The position numbers were made by a program, and so were the translations under genes. DNA of 64,000 nt from DASSSQ01 sp963839285 (GTDB taxonomy: Bacteria; Actinomycetota; Thermoleophilia; Gaiellales; Gaiellaceae). The notes beneath the pieces were generated by a model. The model was given only the letters and a program-made list of their open reading frames with translations. It ran no database searches and was not told the DNA's origin. Shown here in pieces: positions 21,666 to 30,705 of the stretch. Location of the stretch: assembly GCA_963839285.1 (NCBI GenBank), contig CAWIUN010000029.1, positions 1 through 64,000 on the forward strand. Reading direction: 5' to 3'. Each line of letters opens with the position of its first letter. Within the stretch, counting starts at the first letter, position 1.

Positions 21666-21680
21666 ACGTTTTGCAAACGT
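21666..21680. promoter_or_regulatory. palindromic operator upstream of the peptide ABC operon
   Basis: ACGTTT-TGC-AAACGT is a perfect 6-3-6 inverted repeat in an AT-rich patch about 130 bases before the binding-protein start. It resembles a LacI- or GntR-type operator. No cognate regulator gene is adjacent, so the binding protein is unknown. Confidence 0.45.
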
Positions 21681-21813
21681 TTTTCCCGGATTCGCGTCCT
21701 ATCTCTCCACCGGTAGCCACTTGACCGCCCGCCCCACGATCCGGTTTCGTACGTGGGCCGGAGATCGCGCGGTTGCCGATCATTCGGGCTCTTCATCGAT
21801 CGCAGGGGGTTCC

Positions 21814-23379
21814 ATGAGCACGAGAAGGTTCAAGTGGCTGGCGTCGGGAGTCTCCGGCGTCGCCGTGATCGCCGTGGCGGCCGTGGCCGCGACGGCGCTC
21901 GCATCCGGGAAGGCCGGCGGCATCATCGTCGACGGCACGACCGACTCCGTCACCAACGTCGACCCGGCCGGCAACTACGACTTCGGCTCGGGGACGCTGG
22001 ACTACCAGATCTTCCAGCACCTGCTCGAGTACCAGCCCGGCAAGTCCGGCCCACAGCCGGTGCTGGCGACGAAGTGCAGCTTCAAGGGCTCGACCCTGAA
22101 GGTCTACAGCTGCACGCTGCGCCGGAACGTCAAGTTCCACAACGGCGAGGAGATGACCTCGGCCGACGTCAAGTACTCGTTCGACCGCGTCGTCAAGATC
22201 AAGGACCCGTCGGGCATCTACACGCTCCTCTCGAACATGAAGAACGTGCAGACGAACGGCCGCTACGGCGTCACGTTCAACCTGAAGGTGCCGCAGTCGA
22301 CGTGGCCGCTGATCCTGACCACGGGCGCCGCGCAGATCGTGCCGAAGAGCGTCTACCCGGCGAACAAGATCCTGCCGAACAGCTCGAAGCAGGTCGGCAC
22401 CGGCCCGTACACGCTCGAGACCTACACGCCCGGCCAGCAGGCGGTGCTGAAGGTCAACTCGAGCTACTGGGGCCCGAAGCCCGCCAACGACGGCGTCATC
22501 ATCCGCTACTACTCGAAGTCGTCGACGATGAAGCTCGCGCTCCAGAAGGGCGACATCGACATGGCGTTCCGCGACTTCACGCCGACCGAGCTCAGCTCGC
22601 TCGGGAAGCAGAAGGGGATCGTCGTCCACAAGGGGAACGGCTCCGCGATCCGCTACCTCGTCCTGAACACCGACCGGGCGCCGACCGACGACGTCAACGT
22701 CCGCCGGGCGATCGCCTACCTGTTCCCGCGCGGCGCGATCGCCTCGCGCGTCTACAACGGGCTCGTGCAGCCGCTGTACTCGATGGTGCCGGCGGGCCTG
22801 CCCGGGCACGTCGACGCCTTCAAGACGTACTTCGGCGCCTCGCCGAACGTCGCCAAGGCGCGCGCGGCGCTGCAGAAGAGCGGCGTCTCGACGCCGGTCG
22901 ACCTCGAGCTGTGGTACACGCCGAGCCACTACGGTGACTCGTCGGCCGACGAGTTCGCGGAGATCAAGCGCGGGCTCGAGAAGGGCGGCCTCTTCAAGGT
23001 CACCCTCAAGTCGGCCGAGTGGGCCCAGTACTCGGACGCGCTCGGCAAGCAGTACGGGGTCTTCCAGCTCGGCTGGTTCCCCGACTACGTGGACGCCGAG
23101 AACTACCTGCTGCCCTTCTACCAGTCGAGCAGCAACTTCACGTCGAACAACTACAAGAGCACGAGGATGGACAACGTCCTCAAGAAGGAGCAGGGCGCCA
23201 AGACCGGCACCGCCCGGCTCAAGCTCGTCAAGCAGGCCCAGGTGATCGCGGCCACCGACGTGCCGATCATCCCCTACTGGCAGGGCAAGATGATCGCCGT
23301 CTCGAAGTCGGGCGTGAAGAACGTCGACAAGACGCTGGACCCGAGCTTCATCATGCGGTTCTGGCTGATCTCGAAGTAA
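21814..23379 (+). CDS. peptide ABC transporter substrate-binding protein (SBP_bac_5)
   Basis: This 521-residue extracytoplasmic receptor starts MSTRRFKWLASGVSGVAVIAVAAVAATALA, a signal peptide. No lipobox Cys is seen. The SBP family 5 hallmark appears as LRRNVKFHNGEEMTSADVKYSFDR, followed by VGTGPYTLETYTPGQQAVLKVN and NVRRAIAYLFPRGAIA. It binds oligopeptides or related solutes and hands them to the permeases downstream. It is first in a five-gene operon with no frame breaks until the ATPases. Confidence 0.93.
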   Translation: MSTRRFKWLASGVSGVAVIAVAAVAATALASGKAGGIIVDGTTDSVTNVDPAGNYDFGSGTLDYQIFQHLLEYQPGKSGPQPVLATKCSFKGSTLKVYSCTLRRNVKFHNGEEMTSADVKYSFDRVVKIKDPSGIYTLLSNMKNVQTNGRYGVTFNLKVPQSTWPLILTTGAAQIVPKSVYPANKILPNSSKQVGTGPYTLETYTPGQQAVLKVNSSYWGPKPANDGVIIRYYSKSSTMKLALQKGDIDMAFRDFTPTELSSLGKQKGIVVHKGNGSAIRYLVLNTDRAPTDDVNVRRAIAYLFPRGAIASRVYNGLVQPLYSMVPAGLPGHVDAFKTYFGASPNVAKARAALQKSGVSTPVDLELWYTPSHYGDSSADEFAEIKRGLEKGGLFKVTLKSAEWAQYSDALGKQYGVFQLGWFPDYVDAENYLLPFYQSSSNFTSNNYKSTRMDNVLKKEQGAKTGTARLKLVKQAQVIAATDVPIIPYWQGKMIAVSKSGVKNVDKTLDPSFIMRFWLISK

Positions 23380-23391
23380 CGACTGCACTCC

Positions 23392-23429
23392 GACGCCCGG
23401 GCGCGCGCCGCGGCGCGCGCCCGGGCGTC
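23392..23429. terminator. long perfect hairpin after the binding-protein gene
   Basis: Bases 23392-23429 form a 19-bp perfect palindrome centred on CCGCGG, between the binding-protein stop and the first permease. Such hairpins usually stabilise the upstream message and let only part of the transcription reach the permeases. Confidence 0.7.
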
Positions 23430-23440
23430 ACACTCTCTGC

Positions 23441-24469
23441 ATGAACTCGTCGGGAACCTCGCTCAAGACCTATGCGCTGACGCGCCTCGCGCTCGTCGTG
23501 CCGATGGTCCTGATCCTGCTGACGATGGTCTTCCTGCTGATGCGGGTCGCGCCGGGGAACCCGATCTCGGCGGCGCTCGGCGGCAAGGTGCCGCCGGCGG
23601 TCGTCAACGACATCACCAAGCGCCTCGGCTTCGACAAGCCGCTCTACGTCCAGTACGGCGACTACCTCTGGGGCATCGTCCGCGGCGACTTCGGGACGAC
23701 GATCACCGACCGCCGCCCGGTGCGCGACATCATCGTCGAGAACGGCGGCGCCACCCTCGAGCTGACCGTCGCCGCGATGATCGTCGCGATCCTCGTCGGC
23801 GTCGTCGTCGGGCTGCTCGCCGGCCGCTACCGCGACACCTGGATCGACGTCGGCGGCCGCATGTTCGGGATCGTCATCTACGCGATGCCGGTCTTCTTCC
23901 TCGGCTTCCTCGCGCAGCTCCTCTTCGGCTCCTGGCTCGGCTGGCTGCCGACCTCCGACCAGGCGAGCCCGATCACGCAGGCCTTCCTGCCCGTGCACAC
24001 GCACATCCTCTTCGTCGACGCGATCTGGGCGCGCGACTGGAGCGCGCTCTGGGACATCGCCAAGCACCTGATCCTGCCGGCGACGACGCTCGGGCTCGTG
24101 ATCGGCGGCATCTTCATCCGGCTCGTCCGCGTCAACGTGATCCGGACGATGAAGGACGACTACATCGAGGCGGCGCGCGCCCGCGGCATCGGCGAGCGCT
24201 CGGTCGTCTACCGGCACGCCTTCCGGAACGCGCTCGTCCCCGTCGTCACGATCGTCGGCCTGCAGATGGCGCTGCTCCTCTCGGGCGCCGTCCTGACCGA
24301 GACGACCTTCAACTGGCCCGGGATCGGGCACGAGCTGATCAACTACCTCCAGAACCGCGACTACACCGCGGTGCAGGGGATCATCGTCGTCTTCGCGCTC
24401 GTGGTCGTCGTCGCCAGCCTCGTGATCGACTTCGTCAACGCCTTCATCGACCCGAGGATCCGGTACTGA
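23441..24469 (+). CDS. peptide ABC transporter permease (DppB/OppB type)
   Basis: The 342-residue protein has six membrane helices. It opens with SLKTYALTRLALVVPMVLILLTMVFLLMRVAPGNP, the DppB-type start with its RxxPGNP motif. The EAA loop reads DYIEAARARGIGERSVVYRHAFRNALVP and binds the ATPases. The stop overlaps the start of the second permease (TGATG), so the two are coupled. Confidence 0.94.
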   Translation: MNSSGTSLKTYALTRLALVVPMVLILLTMVFLLMRVAPGNPISAALGGKVPPAVVNDITKRLGFDKPLYVQYGDYLWGIVRGDFGTTITDRRPVRDIIVENGGATLELTVAAMIVAILVGVVVGLLAGRYRDTWIDVGGRMFGIVIYAMPVFFLGFLAQLLFGSWLGWLPTSDQASPITQAFLPVHTHILFVDAIWARDWSALWDIAKHLILPATTLGLVIGGIFIRLVRVNVIRTMKDDYIEAARARGIGERSVVYRHAFRNALVPVVTIVGLQMALLLSGAVLTETTFNWPGIGHELINYLQNRDYTAVQGIIVVFALVVVVASLVIDFVNAFIDPRIRY

Positions 24470-25449
24470 TGGCGGTCGCGACCGCGCGGCGCGGCGGGAT
24501 CGGGCGGGTCAAGCCGGGGCTGCGGCGGCTCTGGGAGCCGATCTCGGAGACGCGCGGCCTCGCGCGGGTGATGCTCGTCGCCGGCGCCGCGATCACGGGC
24601 TTCTTCGTCGTCCTCGCGATCTTCGCGCCCTGGATCGCGCCGTACGCCTTCGACCAGTACCAGTCGGGCGGCGAGCGCTTCCCGAAGCTGGCGCACCCCT
24701 CGCACGCGCACCCGTTCGGGACGACCGTGCAGTCGAGCGACGTGCTCGCACGCGTGATCTGGGGCGCGCAGACCGAGCTGAAGGTGGTCGCGCTCGCGCT
24801 CGTGCTCGCGCTCTCGGTCGGCGTCTCGCTCGGGCTCGTCTCCGGCTACTTCGGCGGCAAGCTCGACCGCGTGCTCGTCCTCGTCATGGACGCGCTCTTC
24901 GCCTTCCCGTACCTGCTGCTCGCGATCGTGATCGCCTTCCTGCTCTCGAGCACGGTCGGCTCGGGCGTCGTCAGCGCCGCGATCGCGATCACCGTCGTCT
25001 ACATCCCGCAGTACTTCCGCGTCGTCCGCAACCACGTGATCAGCGTGCGCGAGGAGACGTACGTCGAGGCGGCGCGCGCGCTCGGGGCGGGGCCGTTCAC
25101 GATCATGCGCAGGTACGTCTTCTTCAACGTCGTCCAGAACGTGCCGGTGATCGCGACCCTGAACGCGGCGGACGCGATCCTGACGCTCGCCGGGCTCGGC
25201 TTCCTCGGCTACGGGATCCAGCCGACGGACGCCGCCGAGTGGGGCTACGACATCCAGCGCGCGCTCTCGGACGCGACCTCGAACATCTGGTGGACGGGCC
25301 TCTTCCCGGGCCTCGCGATCGTGCTGCTCGTGACCGGGATGACCCTGCTCGGCGAGGGCCTGAACGAGACGATCAACCCGGTGCTCCGCAAGCGGCGGCT
25401 CGTCAAGGTCGACCTCTCGCCGCAGGTGGCGGAGGTGGAGGAGCGCTGA
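24469..25449 (+). CDS. peptide ABC transporter permease (DppC/OppC type)
   Basis: This 326-residue second permease has an N-terminal DppC extension followed by six helices. HPFGTTVQSSDVLARVIWGAQTEL is the family-specific HPFGTDxxGRDVLSR motif. The EAA loop is ETYVEAARALGAGPFTIMRRYVFFNV. It ends GEGLNETINPVLRKRR, typical of DppC. Start and stop both overlap neighbouring genes, in keeping with one transcription unit. Confidence 0.94.
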   Translation: MAVATARRGGIGRVKPGLRRLWEPISETRGLARVMLVAGAAITGFFVVLAIFAPWIAPYAFDQYQSGGERFPKLAHPSHAHPFGTTVQSSDVLARVIWGAQTELKVVALALVLALSVGVSLGLVSGYFGGKLDRVLVLVMDALFAFPYLLLAIVIAFLLSSTVGSGVVSAAIAITVVYIPQYFRVVRNHVISVREETYVEAARALGAGPFTIMRRYVFFNVVQNVPVIATLNAADAILTLAGLGFLGYGIQPTDAAEWGYDIQRALSDATSNIWWTGLFPGLAIVLLVTGMTLLGEGLNETINPVLRKRRLVKVDLSPQVAEVEER

Positions 25450-26475
25450 GCGCCGAGCCCGTCGTCTCCGTGCGCGACCTCCGTCTCTACTACGGCACCC
25501 CGCGCGGGCCGGTGCGGGCGGTCGACCACGTCTCGCTCGACATCCGCGAGGGCGAGACGCTCGGCCTCGTCGGCGAGTCGGGCTGCGGCAAGTCGACGCT
25601 CGGGCGCGGCATCCTCGGCCTGCTGCCGGAGGGCGCCGCGGCCGACGGCGAGGTCGTCTACGGCGGCCGCAACCTGATCACGATGCCGCAGCGCGAGCTC
25701 CGCAGGCTGCGCGGTCCCGACCTCGGCCTGATCTTCCAGGAGCCGATGACCCGACTCAACCCGCTGCTGCGGATCGAGGACCACTTCGCCGAGACGGTCA
25801 AGCGGCACGAGCCCGGGATCAAGGACGCCGAGGTGCGCCGGCGCTCGCTCGATGCCCTCGGGAAGATGGGCATCCCGCCGACCCGCTTCCGCCAGTACCC
25901 GCACGAGTTCTCCGGCGGCATGCGGCAGCGGATCATGATCGCGCTCGCGCTGGTGCTGCGGCCGAAGCTGCTGATCGCCGACGAGCCGACGACGGCGCTG
26001 GACGTGATCGTCGAGGCGCAGATCCTCGGCATCCTCGCCGACCTGAAGGCGAACTTCGGGACGGCGCTGCTCCTGATCACGCACAACCTCGGGATCATCG
26101 CCGAGGCCTGCGACCGGGTCGCCGTCATGTACGCGGGCAAGATCGTCGAGGAAGGGCCCGGCCCGCGACGTCTTCGCCGAGCCGGCGCACCCGTACACGC
26201 GCGAGCTCCTGCGCTCGACGATCTCGCTCGACACGAAGGCGCTGCACTCGATCCCGGGCGCGCCGCCGAACCTGATCGACCCGCCGTCGGGCTGCCGCTT
26301 CCACCCGCGCTGCCCGGAGGCGATGCAGGTCTGCCCGGCGAAGCTGCCGGTCGAGCAGCGGCTGGAGGACGGGCGGCGCGTGCAATGCTGGCTGCACGGG
26401 CCGGAGGAGCAGATCCCGGCAGGCGGCACGGGCGAGCTGGAGCGGGAGGCGATCGCGGTTGCAGACGAGGCCTGA
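25446..26475 (+). CDS. peptide ABC transporter ATP-binding protein (DppD/OppD type), frame-interrupted
   Basis: This ATPase has Walker A GESGCGKST, Q-loop LIFQEPMTRLNPLL, signature FSGGMRQRIMIALALVL, Walker B LLIADEPTTALD and an H-loop ITHN. Its oligopeptide-type C-terminal domain (GCRFHPRCPEAMQVCPA, an iron-sulfur-like Cys motif) identifies the DppD subfamily. No ATG, GTG or TTG lies well placed upstream. CTG 25446, overlapping the previous stop, is the best start, with GTG 25470 as an alternative. The frame breaks near 26160, where KIVEEGP continues as ARDVFAEPAHPYTRELL. Confidence 0.87.
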
Positions 26476-26482
26476 GGCGATC

Positions 26483-27804
26483 GTGCACGAGACGGCGGAG
26501 GCGGCGCCGAGCCGCTCGTCTCCGTACGCAACCTGAAGACCTACTACTCGATCCGCGGCTCGTTCACCGACCGGCTGCTCGGCCGCGAGGCCGGCCGGGT
26601 CAAGGCCGTCGACGACGTCTCGTTCGACCTCCGCCGCGGCGAGGTGCTCGGCCTCGTCGGCGAGTCGGGCAGCGGCAAGACGACGCTCGGCCGGACGCTG
26701 CTCGGGCTCGTGCGGGCGACGGAGGGCACCATCCGGGTCGAGGGCGACGAGCTGACGGGCCTGAAGGAGCGCGAGCTGCGCTCCCACCGCCGCCGGATGC
26801 AGCTCGTCTTCCAGGACCCGCACGCCTCGCTGAACCCGGCGATGACGATCGAGCAGTCGGTCGGCCACCCGCTGCAGATCCACAAGCTCGTCAGCGACCG
26901 CGCCGAGCTGCGCGAGCGGGTCGCGCTCGCGCTCGAGCACGTCGGGCTGGCGCCGCCGGAGCAGTTCATGGAGAAGTACCCGACCGACCTCTCCGGCGGC
27001 CAGAAGCAGCGGGCAGTGATCGCGCGCGCGATCATCCTCAACCCGGTGCTGCTCGTCGCGGACGAGCCCGTCTCGATGCTCGACATGAGCGTGCGGGCGA
27101 AGATCCTCGAGCTGATGCAGGCCCTGAAGCGGGACTTCGACCTCACCTACCTCTACATCACGCACGACCTGGCGACGGCGAAGTTCTTCTGCGACCGGAT
27201 CGCGATCATGTACCTGGGGCGGATCGTCGAGATCGGGCCCTCGGAGTCGATCTACGAGGATCCGAAGCACCCGTACACCCAGGCGCTCCTGCGGGCGATC
27301 CCGGAGCCCGACCCGCGACGGAGCGTGCCGCGCGACCTGCCCCGCGGCGAGGTGCCCGATGCCTCCCGGCCGCCGCTCGGCTGCTCCTTCCATCCTCGGT
27401 GCCCGCGCGCCTTCCAGGTCTGCGGCTGGGAGTCGCGCGACCTGCGCGAGCTGCTCGAGTCGCGCTGGGCGCGCCTCGGCGAGGAGCAGTACGAGGCCGA
27501 GCGGGCGATCGTCGGCGACCTCGACGTGCTGCGCGAGCCGACGACGCGCGCGCGGGTGCCGGTCGGCCGGCGCGCCGACGCCGGCGCGCTGATGCGGCTG
27601 CTCGACGGGTTGCGCGCGGAGGATCCCGACGAGCCGTTCTGGAAGGGTGTCCACCGGATCACGCCGGGCCCGGACTACGTCGAGATCGAGTGGCACGAGC
27701 CGCTCGTGCCGCGGCTGCTCGAGTCCGGCGAGGCGCAGGTCGAGTGCCACCTCTACGACGAGGAGGCGTTGCGCCGCGCGCGGGAGCTCCAGGCCTCGGG
27801 CTGA
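26483..27804 (+). CDS. peptide ABC transporter ATP-binding protein (DppF/OppF type), 5' end uncertain
   Basis: This second ATPase has Walker A GESGSGKTT, Q-loop LVFQDPHASLNPAM, signature LSGGQKQRAVIARAII, Walker B LLVADEPVSMLD and GCSFHPRCPRAFQVCGWE. An unusual C-terminal extension of ~130 residues follows the usual OppF end. GTG 26483 leads into VHETAEA, and a net +2 or -1 shift near 26505 is needed to reach EPLVSVRNLKTYYSIRGSFTDRLLG. The rest is open. It works with the preceding ATPase as the heterodimeric motor. Confidence 0.87.
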
Positions 27805-27806
27805 GC

Positions 27807-28370
27807 ATGCGCTGCGGAGTGGAGGTGGCGCCGGTGCGGGCAGAGCCCGACGACGGCGCCGAGCTCGTGACGCAGGCGCTGCGGGACGAGCCGCTGCGCG
27901 TCGAGGAGCGGCGCGGCGGCTGGGCGCGCATCGTCACCGCCTACGACTACCGGGGCTGGCTGCGCGAGGAGGCGCTCGCGGAGGGGGAGGGTGAGCTGCC
28001 GCCGCCGCGCGCGGGCGATCCGGTCGAGGTGGCGCGCTCCTACCTCGGGACGCGCTACCTCTGGGGCGGCATGACCGCGCGCGGGATCGACTGCTCGGGG
28101 CTCGTGCACATGAGCTACCGCGCCCTCGGCCGGCTCGTGCCGCGCGACGCCGACCAGCAGGAGCAGGCCGGGGTCGAGGTCGCGGAGGCGGAGGCGCGGC
28201 CCGGCGACCTCGTCACCTACGGCGAGGCGGGCGAGTGCACGCACGTCGCGTTCTGGCTCGGGGAGGGCCGGATCCTGCACGCGACGGGCCGCGAGGAGGG
28301 ACTCGGCGTCGTCGCGGAGCCGGAGCCACCGGAGCTGCGAGCGATTCGGCGGCGGTTCGTCCGTCTGTGA
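27807..28370 (+). CDS. NlpC/P60-family peptidoglycan peptidase
   Basis: The 187-residue protein has an N-terminal SH3-like domain (~1-65; VAPVRAEPDDGAELVTQAL, then WARIVTAYDYRGWL) and a C-terminal NlpC/P60 domain. Catalytic Cys lies in GIDCSGLVHMSY and His in CTHVAFWLG. No signal peptide is visible, so it may act inside the cell on recycled muropeptides. It begins two bases after the oligopeptide operon, consistent with hydrolysis of imported or recycled cell-wall peptides by a D-glutamyl-L-diamino-acid endopeptidase. That link is inference. Confidence 0.9.
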   Translation: MRCGVEVAPVRAEPDDGAELVTQALRDEPLRVEERRGGWARIVTAYDYRGWLREEALAEGEGELPPPRAGDPVEVARSYLGTRYLWGGMTARGIDCSGLVHMSYRALGRLVPRDADQQEQAGVEVAEAEARPGDLVTYGEAGECTHVAFWLGEGRILHATGREEGLGVVAEPEPPELRAIRRRFVRL

Positions 28371-28603
28371 TCGCCCGGGCGGCTCGTACGATCGCCGGCG
28401 AGCGGGCGGAGCAGGTCGGCCGCTCCCGATCGGAGATCCTCGATCGCGGATCTCGGCCGCGGACCGGCGCAGGTGGCACGACCCCGAGGGGCGCGCCGAC
28501 AGGGTCGTCGAGCCGGTTGCGGCCGTCCGGCCGGGTGCAAGTCCCTCGTTCAAGGGGTTCGACGCTGCTAAAGCCACTTTCTCGCCAGGCCGATACCTCG
28601 GGC

Positions 28604-28939
28604 GTGGACGCTGCAGAGCGCAAAGAGATCCTCAGCCGTTATATGGACCACTCGCGCCGGTTCGAGGCGGTCGCGGCCCGGCGCGGAGGCAACGGCGCCA
28701 GCGCCGAGGTGATCCCGTTCGCGGCTCCGCTCCAGGAGCTGGAGCAGGAGCCGACGGCACGCGAGATCGAGGTGCTCCAGCTGATCTCCGACGGCCTCGT
28801 CAACCGCGAGATCGGCCAGCGGCTCTTCCTCTCGGAGGAGACCGTCAAGTCGCACGTCCGTCACTTGCTGGCGAAGCTGCAGGCCCGCAGCCGCGCCCAC
28901 GCGGTCAGCATCGGCTTCCGCCGCGGCCTGATCGGCTAG
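28604..28939 (+). CDS. HTH-only LuxR-type regulator
   Basis: The product of ~111 residues has a helical N-terminus (DAAERKEILSRYMDHSRRFEAVAARRGG) and no receiver or ligand domain. A LuxR DNA-binding domain fills the second half (TAREIEVLQLISDGLVNREI, then LSEETVKSHVRHLLAKLQARSRAHAVSIGFR). GTG 28604 is the most sensible start. A longer upstream frame runs through sequence without coding character. It sits at the edge of the lower-GC island. The 233 bases before it show no gene. Confidence 0.83.
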   Translation: MDAAERKEILSRYMDHSRRFEAVAARRGGNGASAEVIPFAAPLQELEQEPTAREIEVLQLISDGLVNREIGQRLFLSEETVKSHVRHLLAKLQARSRAHAVSIGFRRGLIG

Positions 28940-28953
28940 AGAACCCGATCCCG

Positions 28954-29088
28954 TGTGGAGAAGTGCCTCAACGCAGTCTGGCTAGGCCCCTGCGACCCCA
29001 GGGTGCCTAGCCAGAATGCTCTCTTCCGCGTTTTCCACTGCCTGTGGATAAATCCCTCAGAAGGGGGAGGCCACAAACGTGTGGAAAA
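28954..29088. promoter_or_regulatory. cluster of DnaA-box-like 9-mers
   Basis: TGTGGATAA (29043-29051) is a perfect DnaA box on the minus strand (TTATCCACA). TGTGGAGAA (28954) and TGTGGAAAA (29080) are close variants in the same orientation, and TTTTCCACT (29031) is a weaker inverted one. CCACA-AACG-TGTGG at 29071 is an inverted repeat. No dnaA, dnaN or gyrase gene is near, so this is more likely a DnaA-titrating or regulatory site than oriC. Confidence 0.4.
28978..29014 (+). terminator. hairpin after the LuxR-type gene
   Basis: CTGGCTAGGC and GCCTAGCCAG pair over 10 bp and enclose CCCTG/CAGGG, giving a long stem about 38 bases after the stop codon. A short pyrimidine run follows. It very probably ends the LuxR transcript. 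Confidence 0.7.
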
Positions 29089-29108
29089 CGGAAGCTACGC
29101 GGGCTCAA

Positions 29109-29171
29109 CTACCAGACGATTCCGCCGCCCACAAGCGGGCCGCGGGAGACGAAACGGGCGATCTTGCGCAT
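29109..29171 (-). CDS. candidate small peptide gene, 20 aa
   Basis: The frame from ATG 29171 to TAG 29109 encodes MRKIARFVSRGPLVGGGIVW. A perfect AAGGAG lies 6 bases before the ATG and a good promoter lies upstream. The first half is cationic and amphipathic (Arg2, Lys3, Arg6, Arg10). The second half is Gly-rich and hydrophobic and ends in Trp. It resembles small membrane-active or signalling peptides, but no family is recognised and no processing or export gene is adjacent. It could instead be a leader peptide. It lies between an orphan LuxR gene and the HD-GYP gene. Confidence 0.45.
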   Translation of the reverse strand: MRKIARFVSRGPLVGGGIVW

Positions 29172-29208
29172 GGGTCGCTCCTTGATGAGGGACTGACGGC
29201 AAGAGTAG

Positions 29209-29236
29209 GTTATACCCCTTTCGGGGGAGAAGGCAA
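29209..29236 (-). promoter_or_regulatory. sigma-A-type promoter for the small peptide gene
   Basis: On the minus strand TTGCCT (29236-29231), a 16-base spacer and TATAAC (29214-29209) form a reasonable -35/-10 pair. The spacer holds CCCCGAAAGGGG, a small inverted repeat. Transcription would begin near 29202, leaving a leader of about 30 bases with the AAGGAG site. Confidence 0.5.
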
Positions 29237-29306
29237 GACATTTGACGACTATTGAGCAGCTAACCCGAACGCCGCAGCGTCGCTTCCGTCTTCACGGGTG
29301 GGAGCG

Positions 29307-30705
29307 ATGACCGTTTACCAGTCAAGCCTCCTCGGCGCGGCCGCTCTCATGTACTGGTTCGTCTTGCCTCTCGGGTTCGGCACAGCTTGGGCTATTGCGG
29401 TGCTAGCGGTTGCGGCGGCGATCGCAGAGCGCGGCCGGGTCAGGCTAGGCACGTACACAGAAGCGTCCATCTCTCTGCTTCCCACCGTCTTTGCCGCCGC
29501 GATCTTCGGGCCTGCGGCAGCCATGCTTGTCGCTGTCACATCGCTGGCAGGCGACTTTCCGCCATTTCTGACTGGCGCTCGGCGGCGCGAAGCGCTCGAG
29601 CGGGGCTCGCCTTACATGAAGTGGGGCATCTACTCGTGTACTAGAGCTTTGACGGCCGGCGGCGCGGGCCTTGCTGCTCACTTCGCTGCGGCTTACGCCA
29701 GTGGGGCCTATTTTTCGATCGCGATGTCAACAATCGCGGCGGCGCTCGTCGCGGAGCCCCTTGATGTGGTCTTCGTCGGGGTGACGATGCGGGTGCGTGG
29801 CATGAAGTCGCTCGAGCCTCTGAAGGCTCTTGCGACAGTCATGCTGGCTTCTATCCCCCTATACACGCCGATCGTCGCGATTCTTGCGATCGCGTACGCC
29901 AACCTCTCGCCGTGGACGCTACCGCTGTTCCTCGTTCCGGCACTTGCTGCACAACGGATGTTCGGGCTGTATCAACAGCAGCGAGAACTCGCTGAGGGTC
30001 TGTTCCACGCGAATGAGCAACTTGAGGATGCCAATTTGTCGTTCGCCACAGCGCTAGTTGCAACTCTCGATGCCCGTGATAGGTACACGGCCGGGCACTC
30101 AGCTGCGGTGGCCGTGTACTCACTGCGATATCGCGAAGCGCCTTGATTTGCCCGAGGCTGATCAGCGACTGGTCCATCTCGCCGCACTGGTTCATGACGT
30201 TGGAAAGATTGGCCTACCCGCCGGTCTTCTCGAAAAGCCAGGCGCGTTGACCCTCGAAGAACGGAAGCAGATGGAGCTTCATCCGGTGATCGGAGAGCGC
30301 ATCCTATTGAACGTGGCGACTTGGGCTGATGTTTCCAAGATCGTTCGACACCACCATGAGCGGGTCGACGGACACGGCTACCCAGATCAACTCCAGCGCG
30401 ATGACATTCCGCTTCTCTCCCGAATTATCGCCGTCGCTGACGCCTACGACGCAATGACGTCGGATCGCCCATATCGTGACGCCATGCCGAGCCGCGTGGC
30501 CCGCCTTCGGCTAGCCCAAGCCGTGGAAAGCCAGTTTGACACGGCTGTTGTGGCAGCGTTTGAAGCCGTCCTCGCGTCTGCTTCTGAGCAGTATCGGCTT
30601 GGCCGCCACGGAGCAACTGCTGAACTCGGGCGGAAACTCGTGGCGCGGTCGGATGACCATCCGCCGACACTCGGCTTTGGTCAGCTAGTTCAGAGCGCCT
30701 CTTGA
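29307..30705 (+). CDS. membrane HD-GYP-domain protein (putative c-di-GMP phosphodiesterase), frame-interrupted
   Basis: The N-terminal ~220 residues contain six or so membrane helices (MASE-like sensor). A short coiled linker (QQQRELAEGLFHANEQLEDANLSF) follows, then an HD-GYP domain: RYTAGHS, HDVGKIGLP with metal ligands HD, and RHHHERVDGHGYP, the GYP signature of c-di-GMP hydrolases. The frame breaks near 30122 in AVAVYS, continuing DIAKRLDLPEADQRLVHLAAL. ATG 29307 is chosen; GTG 29298 is possible. Codon use is clearly less G/C-biased than the flanks. It overlaps the LAL regulator tail-to-tail by 16 bases. Confidence 0.87.

Noticed and set aside
28940..29110. Chromosomal oriC
   Set aside because: No dnaA, dnaN or other origin-linked gene is near, and only one motif is exact.
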